A stretch of DNA of 64,000 nt from Pirellulales bacterium (lineage in GTDB: Bacteria > Planctomycetota > Planctomycetia > Pirellulales > UBA1268): assembly GCA_018401745.1 (NCBI GenBank), contig JAGYJY010000013.1:1-64000 (forward strand), in the 5' to 3' direction. Every line of letters begins with the position of its first letter. Within the stretch, counting starts at the first letter, position 1. Of this stretch, positions 37,470-45,720 are shown piece by piece. The notes under the pieces are model-generated. The model saw only the letters and a list, made by a program, of their open reading frames with translations. It was not told the origin of the DNA and made no database searches. The position numbers and the translations under genes were made by a program.

Positions 37470-37818
37470 AAGTTGGTCGTTTCGAGGAAAACGGGCTTTC
37501 GCCGTCGTTTCGCGAGGGCTTCATGCCCCACGACGGCCTTCGCGTATCGTCGGGCCGCCGGGGCGGCCGTCTCCGACTGTCGTTGCGGACGGGAGGTTTG
37601 GCAAGGGGGGCGGAATGTGCCGGTCGCGGGGGCTGTCCCGACGGCAGCCGTCCTGGCGGTCGATCCGGTCGCTCGCATGGCAGGGGTCCTGCCTGTCGCG
37701 AAGACGGGTGCGAGCGACGCGAGGCCGACTATGGCCGACCCGGTGTGGCAGCCGAAGTGTTCTCTGAGGCGAGGCAGGGACGCACGCCACACGCACAAAC
37801 GAGGGAAGGAACGAAGCC
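37470..37818. other. Intergenic region between divergent Top6B and secreted-protein genes
   Basis: No gene supported. It contains short palindromes (GGCCGCC-GG-GGCGGCC near 37550 and GACGGC-A-GCCGTC near 37640) that could be leader hairpins for the plus-strand gene. The ribosome-binding site GGAAGGA just before 37819 is the only clear signal. Confidence 0.5.
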
Positions 37819-38187
37819 ATGCAGAGTCGCGCACCAGGAAGCCGGAGCGTTCTGCGACGCACTGTGATTGCCGCGTCGATGGTCGCCGCGACCGCCGCGT
37901 GGTCAGCAGGCACAGCGGCGGCAGCGCCGATCAATGGCGGGGTGGAAGCCCCGACACCCGACGTCTTCTACAACTACTACGTGCCACCGGTTCCGGCGGG
38001 CAACGCTCCCGGGTTTGGTGCCCAGCTCTACGTCGCTCCGCTGCCAGTGCCGCCGCGGGTGGGCCACACCTGGATCACCTATCCGCCCTTCATGCCGCAT
38101 GAGTTTCTCTACAAGCATCGTCGCCGCTATGTGCGGCCCTACGGTGCCACCGGCTTCAAGACCGACACCCGTGCCTACTGGTACTGA
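37819..38187 (+). CDS. Small secreted Pro/Tyr-rich protein, 122 aa
   Basis: The ATG at 37819 has GGAAGGA nine bases upstream. An Arg-rich N-region and hydrophobic core (VIAASMVAATAAWSAGTAAA) form a signal peptide. The mature ~85 residues are rich in Pro, Tyr and Gly (FYNYYVPPVPAG, WITYPPFMPHEF) and end in a basic, aromatic tail. No family recognised. It is followed 42 bp later by a second gene of the same style, suggesting a co-expressed pair of envelope proteins. Confidence 0.65.
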   Translation: MQSRAPGSRSVLRRTVIAASMVAATAAWSAGTAAAAPINGGVEAPTPDVFYNYYVPPVPAGNAPGFGAQLYVAPLPVPPRVGHTWITYPPFMPHEFLYKHRRRYVRPYGATGFKTDTRAYWY

Positions 38188-38229
38188 TCCCTGTCACACG
38201 CATCGTCTCCCCGAAAAGGCAGCTGACCC

Positions 38230-38613
38230 ATGAAGCGGTTTTCCCAGACGGCCCTCCTCGTCGCCATCGCAGCGATCGTGACGCTCGCCACTTTCAGCGA
38301 AGCCATGGCGGGCGGCTCACGGGCAGCCCAGCAGCGGTACTTCCTCCGCAGTCAGACCCGCAGCTGGCATAGCACCTGGTACGACCCATCGCTCGGGCGT
38401 CCGCTGGCGCTGGTGGTGCCGCCGACGGCCGAGTTCACGTCGGAATATTCATGGGGGGTGCCGGCGACCCGCACGATGCCGATCTATCACCAGTTCCGCA
38501 GGCCCTATCCGGGCGCGGGTGCCGTGCCAGGCTACGGTCCGCTCCTGCCCACGCCGCCGATTCCCAGCGACACCGTGCAGTTTGGCGTGGCTCCCATCCG
38601 CGGCCCTTGGTAG
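38230..38613 (+). CDS. Small secreted protein, 127 aa
   Basis: Begins MKRFSQTALLVAIAAIVTLA, a standard signal peptide with cleavage likely after SEAMA. The mature part is rich in Pro, Tyr, Arg and Gly (RPYPGAGAVPGYGPLLPTPP) with no cysteine and no visible catalytic motif. It forms a tandem pair with the 122-aa protein. Function unknown; composition suggests a structural envelope component. Confidence 0.65.
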   Translation: MKRFSQTALLVAIAAIVTLATFSEAMAGGSRAAQQRYFLRSQTRSWHSTWYDPSLGRPLALVVPPTAEFTSEYSWGVPATRTMPIYHQFRRPYPGAGAVPGYGPLLPTPPIPSDTVQFGVAPIRGPW

Positions 38614-38623
38614 GCGACGGTCT

Positions 38624-39598
38624 TCAGCGAGGAAGCGGCTCGCGGCTGCATGCACCGCGAGCCGCGAGGCGGCTGCGGGCCACATCGCACCATGAACTCT
38701 GCGGCGCAAGCGCCATAAAGACCAGCAAATGTCGTGCGGCGTCGGCCCGCTCTCCCACCGACTCGAGCACGCCGGCAAGATGCCAGTGGGCCTCTGCGTG
38801 GTCGGGCTCCTGCCGGACGACGCCCTCCAGAGCAGCCTTGGCCAGCTCGTGTTCGCCAAGTTCTTCGAGCACGCAGCCCAGGCTTGTGCGGGCCTCAAGG
38901 TGATCGTGGTCGAGTTCGACCGCCATGTAATACCGCTCGCGGGCGGCTGTCAGGTCACCGATTCGGTAGAGCAGTTCGGCCAGGAGAAACGCCAGCTGCG
39001 CTGTTGGGGGCGTGGCCTGCAGCACGGCTCGGATCGCCTCAGACGCCTCCACAAGATGCCCGCACCGCTCAAGGTCCGCTGAGAGACTGAGCAGGTCGTC
39101 GATTGTTTCCCAGCCGTTGTCGAGGCTCTCGCTGGGAGCCGAGCTGAGGTCGGTGTCGACCGCCAGGCTGCAGATGACAGCATCCTCGTCGAGCGGGTGC
39201 TCGCAGGCTTCCTGGAGACGCTGGGTGATCGGATCGGCGGCAGCAAACGAGAAAGCGAGCTGACCGCCGGCACCGACAAAGCCTCCCTGCCAACGCAGAT
39301 AGAGCCGCCCGTCTTCGATGAACAGCGGCACATGTCCGCGGGCGATCTGTCGGGCATCGCCCGGAAGGCGGGCAAGCTGCCGGTCGATCTCCTGAAGCGA
39401 AAGCCCCGCTGAGAGCAGTTTCGAGAGCCGACGGCCCACCACCAGCTCACCGTAGTCGAACCACTCAAGGCTCCCGGAACGACGAGCAGGCTCAAGAATT
39501 CGCCGTCGCCGCCAATGCCGAACCGCCGCGATCGGAACACCGATCACCTCCGCCATCATCGCAGGCGTGTAGCCGCCGCAGACGGCATCAACATCCAT
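38624..39598 (-). CDS. MerR-like helix-turn-helix protein with TPR domain
   Basis: 324 aa. The N-terminal ~75 residues resemble a MerR-type DNA-binding domain (YTPAMMAEVIGVPIAAVRHW, FDYGELVVGRRLSKLLSAG), including the helix-turn-helix and the following wing helices. The C-terminal ~150 residues are TPR units (AARERYYMAVELDHDHLEAR, AKAALEGVVRQEPDHAEAHW). A ligand-binding effector domain typical of MerR is absent. The start codon lies only 15 bp after the YTV gene's stop, so the two are co-transcribed. The TPRs may sense a protein partner; a regulator of the surface protein is an inference from position. Confidence 0.8.
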   Translation of the reverse strand: MDVDAVCGGYTPAMMAEVIGVPIAAVRHWRRRRILEPARRSGSLEWFDYGELVVGRRLSKLLSAGLSLQEIDRQLARLPGDARQIARGHVPLFIEDGRLYLRWQGGFVGAGGQLAFSFAAADPITQRLQEACEHPLDEDAVICSLAVDTDLSSAPSESLDNGWETIDDLLSLSADLERCGHLVEASEAIRAVLQATPPTAQLAFLLAELLYRIGDLTAARERYYMAVELDHDHLEARTSLGCVLEELGEHELAKAALEGVVRQEPDHAEAHWHLAGVLESVGERADAARHLLVFMALAPQSSWCDVARSRLAARGACSREPLPR

Positions 39599-39613
39599 GG
39601 CTGCGTCGTCGGA

Positions 39614-41365
39614 TCAGGTTTCGAGGTCGCGAGAGGGCATCACGATCGGCACGAGCCGAGGCTCATCCAGCCGCAGCGGGCTGCGATCAAAAGCAGGCAT
39701 GGCCGGCTCAACCGCCGGGCCGCGGGCGGGCAGGGCCCGCGACGACTCGCGAGCGGTGGCCTCCGAGGCTTCAGGGGATGATGAGGAGCCTGGCGTTGGG
39801 ATCGGTTCGACGGCGGGCTTCTTGGGAGCGGGCGTTGCCGGGTCGGCGGCTTCTTCCGTCGTGGGGCGGAGGGATTCCTGCCGCTTGCCGGCAGCCTCGC
39901 GACCTGCCTGCGGGTCGACATGCTCCCGGTCCGAACCGGTCCAGCCGGAGCCCACCTCTTCAGCGGCTTCTTCGGCAGGCTCCTCGGCTGTCGCCTGCCG
40001 CTCGGAATAGGTGCGACTGGCGGCGGGCTCCTGGGCGAGAGCCGGGGCGGCTGTGCCGCTGGCTGTCCGGCTGGCTGGGGCCGGCGAAACAACAGCAGCA
40101 GGAGCGGCGGCCGACACCGGCAGCGGGTTGCCGCAGGCATCCAGCGGCACCTTCATCACCACCGTTCGCGGCACCTGACGGGTGTAGGTGACCGGAACCC
40201 GCTTCTCAACCGTCCGGGGCACCTTCACCGTCCGCTCTTCGGTGACATACTTCATCACCTGCACCTGCAGCGGCTCAACCCGCTCTTCGGTGATCATCTT
40301 GCAGACCTGCACAGGCACCTGACGGACCTGCTCCTCGGTGACCATCTTGCAGACCTGCACCGGCACCTGGTTCTCCACCCGCTCAACGACCTTGCGGACG
40401 GTCTGCACTGGCACCTGCCGGACCTGCTCTTCGGGCACCATCCGCATCGTCTGCACCGGCACCTCGGTGGTGACCTGCTCGTCAACATAGCGGACGGTCT
40501 GCACCGGCACCTTGCGGGTCATCGTGCGATTGACATACGTCGTTTGCGGCACCTGCACGGGGGTCACCGTCGGCTGAACGACGCGGTTGACCTGATTCGT
40601 GACCATGCCCGGCTGCTGCACCCAGGTGAGCCCGCCTCGCTGCCAGGTGGCAAGGCCCGTGTAGGGATTGACCACCCAGTTGCCCTGGGCCCAGGCCAAG
40701 GAGGTGCTGCCTGGCGTGACGACGGGCGTGACGGTATCGACCGCCTGAGAGCCGTAGGAGTAGGCCGTCTGCACGGTCGTCACCGGCTCGGTGACGGTGT
40801 AGGCCTCGTCGCGGGTGCTGGTCTCGTAGACCGGCCGACGGACAACCTGCGTCTGCTGCTGCATGGTGGTCTCGTAGACCGGCTTCATGACGGTGATTCG
40901 CTCTTCGCGAGTGCTCGTCTCGACCACGTCGCGAACCACGTCGTAGCTGCGGTCTTCCACGACCGTTTCCCAGACCGGTTTCTGCACCGTGTATCGCTCT
41001 TCGCGGGTCTGGGTTTCCCAGACGGGCTTCTGCACCGTGTACCGCCGCTCGCGGGTCTCGGTTTCCCAGACGGGCTTCTGCACGGTCACGGTCTTCTCGT
41101 CGTAGACCGTTTCGGTCTCGATGCGATACGCGGTCACCTGTTGCTCGTCGTAGACCGTGCGGTATTCAAGCCGGTAGGTCTGCGTGGTGGCTGGCATCGT
41201 GGCTGGCATCGCCGGAGCACAGCCGCACTGGGCAAAAGCCAGCGGAGGCTGACCAAGGGCTGCCGTGAGGGCAGCGATCGCGAGTGAGCGAGGCATGGGG
41301 CGAAGCAGCATGTCGGAAAGCAGCATCGTGAAACTCGTCTCTGTGCGGCAGGGGATCGGTTGCAT
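39614..41365 (-). CDS. YTV-repeat secreted surface protein
   Basis: 583 aa from the ATG at 41365, which has AGGAGG upstream; the frame is open to 41455. A signal peptide (IAALTAALGQPPLAFA) is followed by a long array of short degenerate repeats: YTVQKPVWETQTREE and relatives in the first half, then VPVQTVRKV and VPVQVCKMVTEEQ units in the second. This is the YTV repeat type described in planctomycete extracellular proteins. The last ~180 residues are Pro/Ala/Ser/Glu-rich and low in complexity. A structural cell-wall or stalk role is likely. Two cysteines in the CKM repeats might cross-link. Confidence 0.85.
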   Translation of the reverse strand: MQPIPCRTETSFTMLLSDMLLRPMPRSLAIAALTAALGQPPLAFAQCGCAPAMPATMPATTQTYRLEYRTVYDEQQVTAYRIETETVYDEKTVTVQKPVWETETRERRYTVQKPVWETQTREERYTVQKPVWETVVEDRSYDVVRDVVETSTREERITVMKPVYETTMQQQTQVVRRPVYETSTRDEAYTVTEPVTTVQTAYSYGSQAVDTVTPVVTPGSTSLAWAQGNWVVNPYTGLATWQRGGLTWVQQPGMVTNQVNRVVQPTVTPVQVPQTTYVNRTMTRKVPVQTVRYVDEQVTTEVPVQTMRMVPEEQVRQVPVQTVRKVVERVENQVPVQVCKMVTEEQVRQVPVQVCKMITEERVEPLQVQVMKYVTEERTVKVPRTVEKRVPVTYTRQVPRTVVMKVPLDACGNPLPVSAAAPAAVVSPAPASRTASGTAAPALAQEPAASRTYSERQATAEEPAEEAAEEVGSGWTGSDREHVDPQAGREAAGKRQESLRPTTEEAADPATPAPKKPAVEPIPTPGSSSSPEASEATARESSRALPARGPAVEPAMPAFDRSPLRLDEPRLVPIVMPSRDLET

Positions 41366-41677
41366 GCGAGGAGCCTCCTGGGGAGGACAAGGCGAGCGGG
41401 TTCGCATCGCCGCCGATTCTACGTGGGGGACCCTCCGTCGGGTCGCTGTACCCAAAACTTGAGACTAATCCGACGGGCTGGGGTCGCAAGGGCTCGACCC
41501 CGACGCAGAGTGCCCTTTTCCCGAAGTTTTTCAGGTTTGGCCGCTGCGATCGTCGCAGCCCATCCAGCTTCTCAGGCAGGCGACTGAGGCTGCTGGCGAA
41601 GAGGGCAAGCAGCGCAAAGAATGCAGACACGCCCTGGCGGCAGAAAACCGCGAAAGAAAATCGCTGCGCCATGCAAG
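41366..41677. other. Intergenic region upstream of the YTV gene
   Basis: No gene supported. A 7-bp hairpin GGGGTCG/CGACCCC lies at 41480-41501. An antisense frame reading MAQRFSFAVFCRQG is open here but runs into the YTV gene on the same strand in another frame and is probably chance. Confidence 0.45.
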
Positions 41678-41750
41678 CGGGACGGGTCTTCGGGTGCCGG
41701 AGGCACCTCGGCGGAGCCGAGGCCGCTGTGCGGCCCGAAAACCCGTCCCG
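41678..41750. repeat. 73-bp cloverleaf repeat, copy 3 (interior inverted)
   Basis: Again exactly 73 bases. The outer stem is CGGGACGGGT with ACCCGTCCCG, then C/A mismatch, TT with AA, CGGG with CCCG. The hairpins appear in reverse order: TGCC-GGA-GGCA, CCTCGGC-GGA-GCCGAGG, CCGC-TGT-GCGG. The flanks (GCAAG left, TTTCA right) keep the orientation of copies 1 and 2. A stem pair that is C-G in copies 1 and 2 is T-A here. It lies downstream of mlaD. Confidence 0.9.
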
Positions 41751-41842
41751 TTTCAGACGGTCTCGCGAGAGAACATCACCAGCCGAGCCCGGATCGGTGA
41801 TGCAGACACTTCCCGGCCGAAAGAACAGCCGGCGCGAGGCGG

Positions 41843-42910
41843 CTATTTCACGCCCGGGCCGCGGTCGAGGGCGCCTCGGATGCCGAGCTGCTCCGGATGG
41901 CGGGCGATTTTGTCGGTGAAGACGCGAACGTCGTTGACGATCGGCCGCAGTTCCTGCGTCAGCCGCTTGACGTTGGTGGCGGCCACCGAGAGGTCCTCAT
42001 ACACGCCAGGATCTCGAACCAGCCGGCCGAGGGTTCCATCCGATTCGTTGAGGGCACGGGCAAAGCCGGCGACCTGTGACAGAACGTCATCGAGCCGGCC
42101 GATCGTGCCGGTGAGCCGGCTGACCATCGCCTCCCCCTGGTCGCCCAGGGGCTTGGTGACGCCCTCGAGGTTGCGGAGGTTGCGGTCGGCGGATTCGATG
42201 GTCGCCCCGATGCCCGAGACCGTGCTGCGGAGGTCGTCGAGAACACTCGGCAGGGCATTGATCGACTGTTTCAGGTTCGCGCGGGCCTGGGGGTCGCCCA
42301 TGATGTCGTTGACGTTGGTCATGGCGGTGGAGAAGCCATCGAGGGCCTGCTCGGTCTTGTCGATCATTTCGCCAACCCGCCGACCATCCTCGACCATGAT
42401 GTTGTCGATGTTGTCGGCGAGCCTGCTGACGGTCGCACTGGCGTCGACAAGCGAGTCGAGGGCCATGCCGAGCTTGGGCTCGAGATCCGAGAAGACCTCA
42501 AAGGGGTCGCGGCTGACACCGCCTGCGAGCACCTCATCGGTTCCCAGCCGCACCCGCGGTGGCACGATCCGGCCAGGCACGAGCGAGATTTCAGCGTCGC
42601 CGAGCAGCGTCGTTTTGATCCGCGGGTTTTCATCACGGTAGATCGGCACGTAGGAGTCGATCGCGGCAACCACATTTACGCCACCGAGTTCGTCGAGCGA
42701 CACGCTCGCCACTCGGCCAACGAGGATCCCGTTTTTCAGCACCGGAGTGCCCTCAGCCACACCGCGGGCGTTGTCAAACTTCATCTGCACGGGATACGTC
42801 GCCTGCACCAGCGAAGGCAGGTCGCCAAAGAGCACGATCAGAATGCCGGCGATGATCGCGGTGGCAAGCACCATCACGCCGACCCGAAACTGCATCACGC
42901 GTTCGTTCAT
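41843..42910 (-). CDS. mlaD: MCE-domain substrate-binding protein of a lipid ABC transporter (MlaD-like)
   Basis: 355 aa. One N-terminal membrane helix (VGVMVLATAIIAGILIVLFG) anchors an MCE domain (YPVQMKFDNARGVAEGTPVL, IKTTLLGDAEISLVPG). A long helical C-terminal region follows, as in MlaD/TTG2C proteins, and is longer than in E. coli MlaD. It holds phospholipid or another lipid in the periplasm for the cognate ATPase and permease. The start overlaps the stop of the ATPase gene by 4 bp, so it is the last gene of an E-F-D operon. Confidence 0.92.
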   Translation of the reverse strand: MNERVMQFRVGVMVLATAIIAGILIVLFGDLPSLVQATYPVQMKFDNARGVAEGTPVLKNGILVGRVASVSLDELGGVNVVAAIDSYVPIYRDENPRIKTTLLGDAEISLVPGRIVPPRVRLGTDEVLAGGVSRDPFEVFSDLEPKLGMALDSLVDASATVSRLADNIDNIMVEDGRRVGEMIDKTEQALDGFSTAMTNVNDIMGDPQARANLKQSINALPSVLDDLRSTVSGIGATIESADRNLRNLEGVTKPLGDQGEAMVSRLTGTIGRLDDVLSQVAGFARALNESDGTLGRLVRDPGVYEDLSVAATNVKRLTQELRPIVNDVRVFTDKIARHPEQLGIRGALDRGPGVK

Positions 42911-43791
42911 GTGTCGTTCGTCTCCTCGTTCCCACTGCCGGGAACGCTGGTCCGCGCGTCCTGCAGCTCCATCAGCCGAGTGCCGGCGTTGCCCTCCACA
43001 AACTGCTGCACCCGGGAGTCGCGGCTTTGGTCGAGCTCAGCAGGGGTTCCCGAGAAAACGATCTGCGACTCATCGGCCGCAAGCCGAGGCAAGGGATAGA
43101 GCATGATGATCCGGTCGGCCACCTTGCGGGCCGTGTTCATGTCGTGGGTGACCACCACACTGCTCACTCCGGGCCGCTCGCTGACCTTCAGAATCAGCTC
43201 GTTGACCACGTCACTCATGATCGGGTCGAGGCCGGTCGTCGGCTCGTCGTAGAGGATCAGCTGTGGGTCGAGGGCCAGGGCGCGGGCCAGCCCAGCCCGC
43301 TTCCGCATGCCGCCGGAGAGCTCGGCAGGTTTCTTCAGGCCGACTGATTCCGGCAGGCCCACCTCGGCCAGCAGCGAGTGGACGATCTCCCTGATCTCCT
43401 CGCGACTGATCCGGGTGTGCTCCCGCAGTGGAAAGGCGATGTTGTCAAAGATCGTCAGGCTGTCGAAGAGCGCCGCCTGCTGAAACACGAACCCATACCG
43501 CGTGCGGAGGCGGGCCAGCTCACGGCCACGCATGCTCGCGAGCGAGGTGCCTTCGAAGCGGACCTCGCCGCGTGTGGGCCGCACGAGGCCGATCATGTTT
43601 TTCAGCAGCACGGTCTTGCCGCAGCCGCTCTCGCCGAGGATCACGAGCGTCTCGCCGAGCGACACAGAGATGGAGATGTCACGGAGCACCTGCTGGCGTC
43701 CGAACTGCACGCTGAGCCTGTCGACTTCGAGGAGCGGGATTCCGAAGGGAGGGGCAGCGGCGGCGGGTGATTCGGCGGTGGCGGTCATCAC
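42907..43791 (-). CDS. mlaF: ABC transporter ATPase, MlaF-like
   Basis: 294 aa. Walker [12 protein letters not shown] signature [15 protein letters not shown], Walker [14 protein letters not shown] and the H-loop VVTHDM are all present. It powers lipid movement by the membrane permease encoded just upstream. The gene overlaps its neighbours by 4 bp at each end, indicating translational coupling with mlaE and mlaD. Confidence 0.94.
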   Translation of the reverse strand: MMTATAESPAAAAPPFGIPLLEVDRLSVQFGRQQVLRDISISVSLGETLVILGESGCGKTVLLKNMIGLVRPTRGEVRFEGTSLASMRGRELARLRTRYGFVFQQAALFDSLTIFDNIAFPLREHTRISREEIREIVHSLLAEVGLPESVGLKKPAELSGGMRKRAGLARALALDPQLILYDEPTTGLDPIMSDVVNELILKVSERPGVSSVVVTHDMNTARKVADRIIMLYPLPRLAADESQIVFSGTPAELDQSRDSRVQQFVEGNAGTRLMELQDARTSVPGSGNEETNDT

Positions 43792-44657
43792 AGCAGGCGT
43801 CGGGCCCCTTCCGGACGAATGATCTCGTGGACATCGTCGAGGAAGATGCCCAGAAAGAGGTCGAGGACGAGGATCAAGACAAACGAGTGCACGAAGGCGT
43901 TGGTGGCAGCCCGGCCCACGCCCTCAGCACCGGGGGCGCAGTGGAAGCCACGGTGGCAGCTGACGATTGCGATCGCGGCGCCGAAGAAGAAGCTCTTGAA
44001 GATGCCCATCCCGAGGTCGAAGCCGCCGACATAGGCCCGTGAGTTGGTCCAGTAGTGGTGGTAGTCGATCCCCAGCAGCAGATAGGAGTAGAGGAAGCCG
44101 CCGAGCACTCCCATGAAGTCGGCCATTACCGTCAGCAGCGGGATCAGCAGCAGGCAGCCAAGAAACCGTGGCACGACGAGGTAGTAGATCGGGTTGGCCC
44201 CCATGCTCTCGAGGGCGTCAATCTGCTCAGTGACCCGCATCGTGCCGAGCTCTGCGGCCATGGCGCTGCCCACCCGACCAGCGAGCATCGTGGCGGCGAG
44301 CACCGGCCCGAGCTCTCGGACGAGCGAGAGGTTGATCACCGAGCCGAGCCGTGTCTGCAGGCCGAGGGCGCGAAACTGCGAGTAGCTCTGCACGGCGAGC
44401 ACCATGCCCAGGAAGAGCCCGGTCAGGGCCACCACTGGCAGCGACATCACACCGATGGAGTAGAAGCTCGGCAGCAGCACATCCCGCCGTGGACGTCGCC
44501 AGAACAGCCAGCCGATGGTGCTCACGGAGAAGATGGCCACATCGCCCACGGCAGCGATCATCCCTACGGTCGCATCACCCACGTCGGCCACGCGGCCGGC
44601 GATCCAGCCGACGAGGCCTCCGCTGCGGGGAGCGTTGGTGGTGGGGGGCGACGACAT
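43788..44657 (-). CDS. mlaE: Lipid ABC transporter permease, MlaE-like
   Basis: 289 aa. The MlaE family signature is evident: [38 protein letters not shown] and [13 protein letters not shown] spacing ([20 protein letters not shown]). About five membrane helices are visible. First gene of the E-F-D operon; the ATG at 44657 lies ~130 bp from the divergent thiD. No mlaB or mlaC is adjacent, which is common outside proteobacteria. Confidence 0.93.
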   Translation of the reverse strand: MSSPPTTNAPRSGGLVGWIAGRVADVGDATVGMIAAVGDVAIFSVSTIGWLFWRRPRRDVLLPSFYSIGVMSLPVVALTGLFLGMVLAVQSYSQFRALGLQTRLGSVINLSLVRELGPVLAATMLAGRVGSAMAAELGTMRVTEQIDALESMGANPIYYLVVPRFLGCLLLIPLLTVMADFMGVLGGFLYSYLLLGIDYHHYWTNSRAYVGGFDLGMGIFKSFFFGAAIAIVSCHRGFHCAPGAEGVGRAATNAFVHSFVLILVLDLFLGIFLDDVHEIIRPEGARRLL

Positions 44658-44787
44658 GGCGGCTCGTGGGGCGCGGCGGGTTTTTAGGTGGCAGACTCAT
44701 CGGATGAGATCGGCAAAAACACCTGGACGGCTTGAGCCGGTCGGGCAGGATGGATAGGCGAAATGGAGAACGCTACAGTGTGCGGTC

Positions 44788-45597
44788 ATGAAAACACACC
44801 CTGTGGTGCTCTCCATTGCCGGCTCCGACAACTCCTGCGGAGCAGGCGCCCAGGCTGATCTGAAAACGATCACCAGCCTCGGCGGCTACGCCCAGACGGC
44901 GATTACCTGCGTGGTGGCCGAAGTGCCGGGGGCGGTGGAGTCGATCCAGCCGGTGAAGACGGCGGTTGTCGAGGCCCAGATTCGGCTCTCGCTGGAGGCG
45001 TTTCCGGTGGCCGCGATCAAGACCGGGATGCTCTTCTCGCCTGCGATTGTGAAAAAGGTCGCCGCCACGCTGCGGACGCTCGCCCCGACAATTCCCCTGG
45101 TGGTCGATCCGGTGATGGTCGCTTCCAGCGGTGAGCCGCTGCTTGAGCCCGAGGCGATCGACGCCTATGAGGAAAAACTTTTTCCGCAGGCCACCCTGCT
45201 CACGCCCAATCTTGACGAGCTCCGCTTGCTCAGCGGGATGCCGTGCGACGATCTCGTGCAGATGGAGCAGGCGGGCCGCTCGCTCGCCGAGCGCGTCGGC
45301 TGCAGCGTGTTGGCCAAGGGCGGCCATCTCGGCACCAGGCAGGCGGTCGACATCCTGATCACCAAAGACGGCGCGGAGCGGTTTACCGCTCCCTTCCGCC
45401 GCGGTGTCGACACCCACGGCACCGGCTGCACCTTCTCCTCAGCGATCGCCACGGGCCTCGCCCAAGGCCTCTCGCTCTCGGCAGCCGTTGCCCGCGGCAA
45501 GCGGTTTATCACCGCAGCGATCGAGCAGCGGCTGACCTGGGGAAAGACCACTGCCCTCGACCACCGCGTGCAGGTGGAAGGCGAGCAGCACGGCTAG
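44788..45597 (+). CDS. thiD: Hydroxymethylpyrimidine/phosphomethylpyrimidine kinase
   Basis: 269 aa, ribokinase fold. Phosphorylates HMP and HMP-P in thiamine synthesis. The substrate-binding SDNSCGAGAQADLKT near the N-terminus and the ATP/anion-hole motif GVDTHGTGCTFSSAIA near the C-terminus are intact. No TPP riboswitch is evident in the ~130 bp upstream. Its TAG stop (45595-45597) is part of the terminal repeat described at 45594-45720. Confidence 0.95.
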   Translation: MKTHPVVLSIAGSDNSCGAGAQADLKTITSLGGYAQTAITCVVAEVPGAVESIQPVKTAVVEAQIRLSLEAFPVAAIKTGMLFSPAIVKKVAATLRTLAPTIPLVVDPVMVASSGEPLLEPEAIDAYEEKLFPQATLLTPNLDELRLLSGMPCDDLVQMEQAGRSLAERVGCSVLAKGGHLGTRQAVDILITKDGAERFTAPFRRGVDTHGTGCTFSSAIATGLAQGLSLSAAVARGKRFITAAIEQRLTWGKTTALDHRVQVEGEQHG

Positions 45598-45720
45598 CAG
45601 ACTGTGGAAAGAGTCTGCCGCCGCAGGATGCGGCGATCGGCAACCCCGAAAACCCTCGGCGTTTTCGGGTGTTGCCCAAGTGGAAAAAGGCCATGGATGG
45701 CTTTTTCCACGGACAGCTAG
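45594..45720. terminator. Bidirectional terminator repeat, full copy A
   Basis: Four hairpins in 127 bp: GCAGACT/AGTCTGC (45597-45618), CGCCGCA-GGA-TGCGGCG, CCGAAAAC/GTTTTCGG, and GTGGAAAAA-GGCCATGGATGGC-TTTTTCCAC. The last has an A-tract, a GC-rich hairpin and a T-tract, the form of a bidirectional intrinsic terminator. The ends are CTAG and GCTAG, so reading in from either side gives TAG; these are the stops of thiD (plus) and of the copper-monooxygenase gene (minus, 45717-45719). Confidence 0.85.

Noticed and set aside
37550..37650. Short palindromes upstream of the 122-aa secreted protein as a riboswitch
   Set aside because: Only two small hairpins with no recognisable aptamer sequence; GC-rich DNA gives these by chance.
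41166..41672. Minus-strand frame beginning MAQRFSFAVFCRQG with a hydrophobic N-terminus
   Set aside because: It overlaps the start of the YTV gene in another frame and has no ribosome-binding site; a small real peptide cannot be fully excluded.
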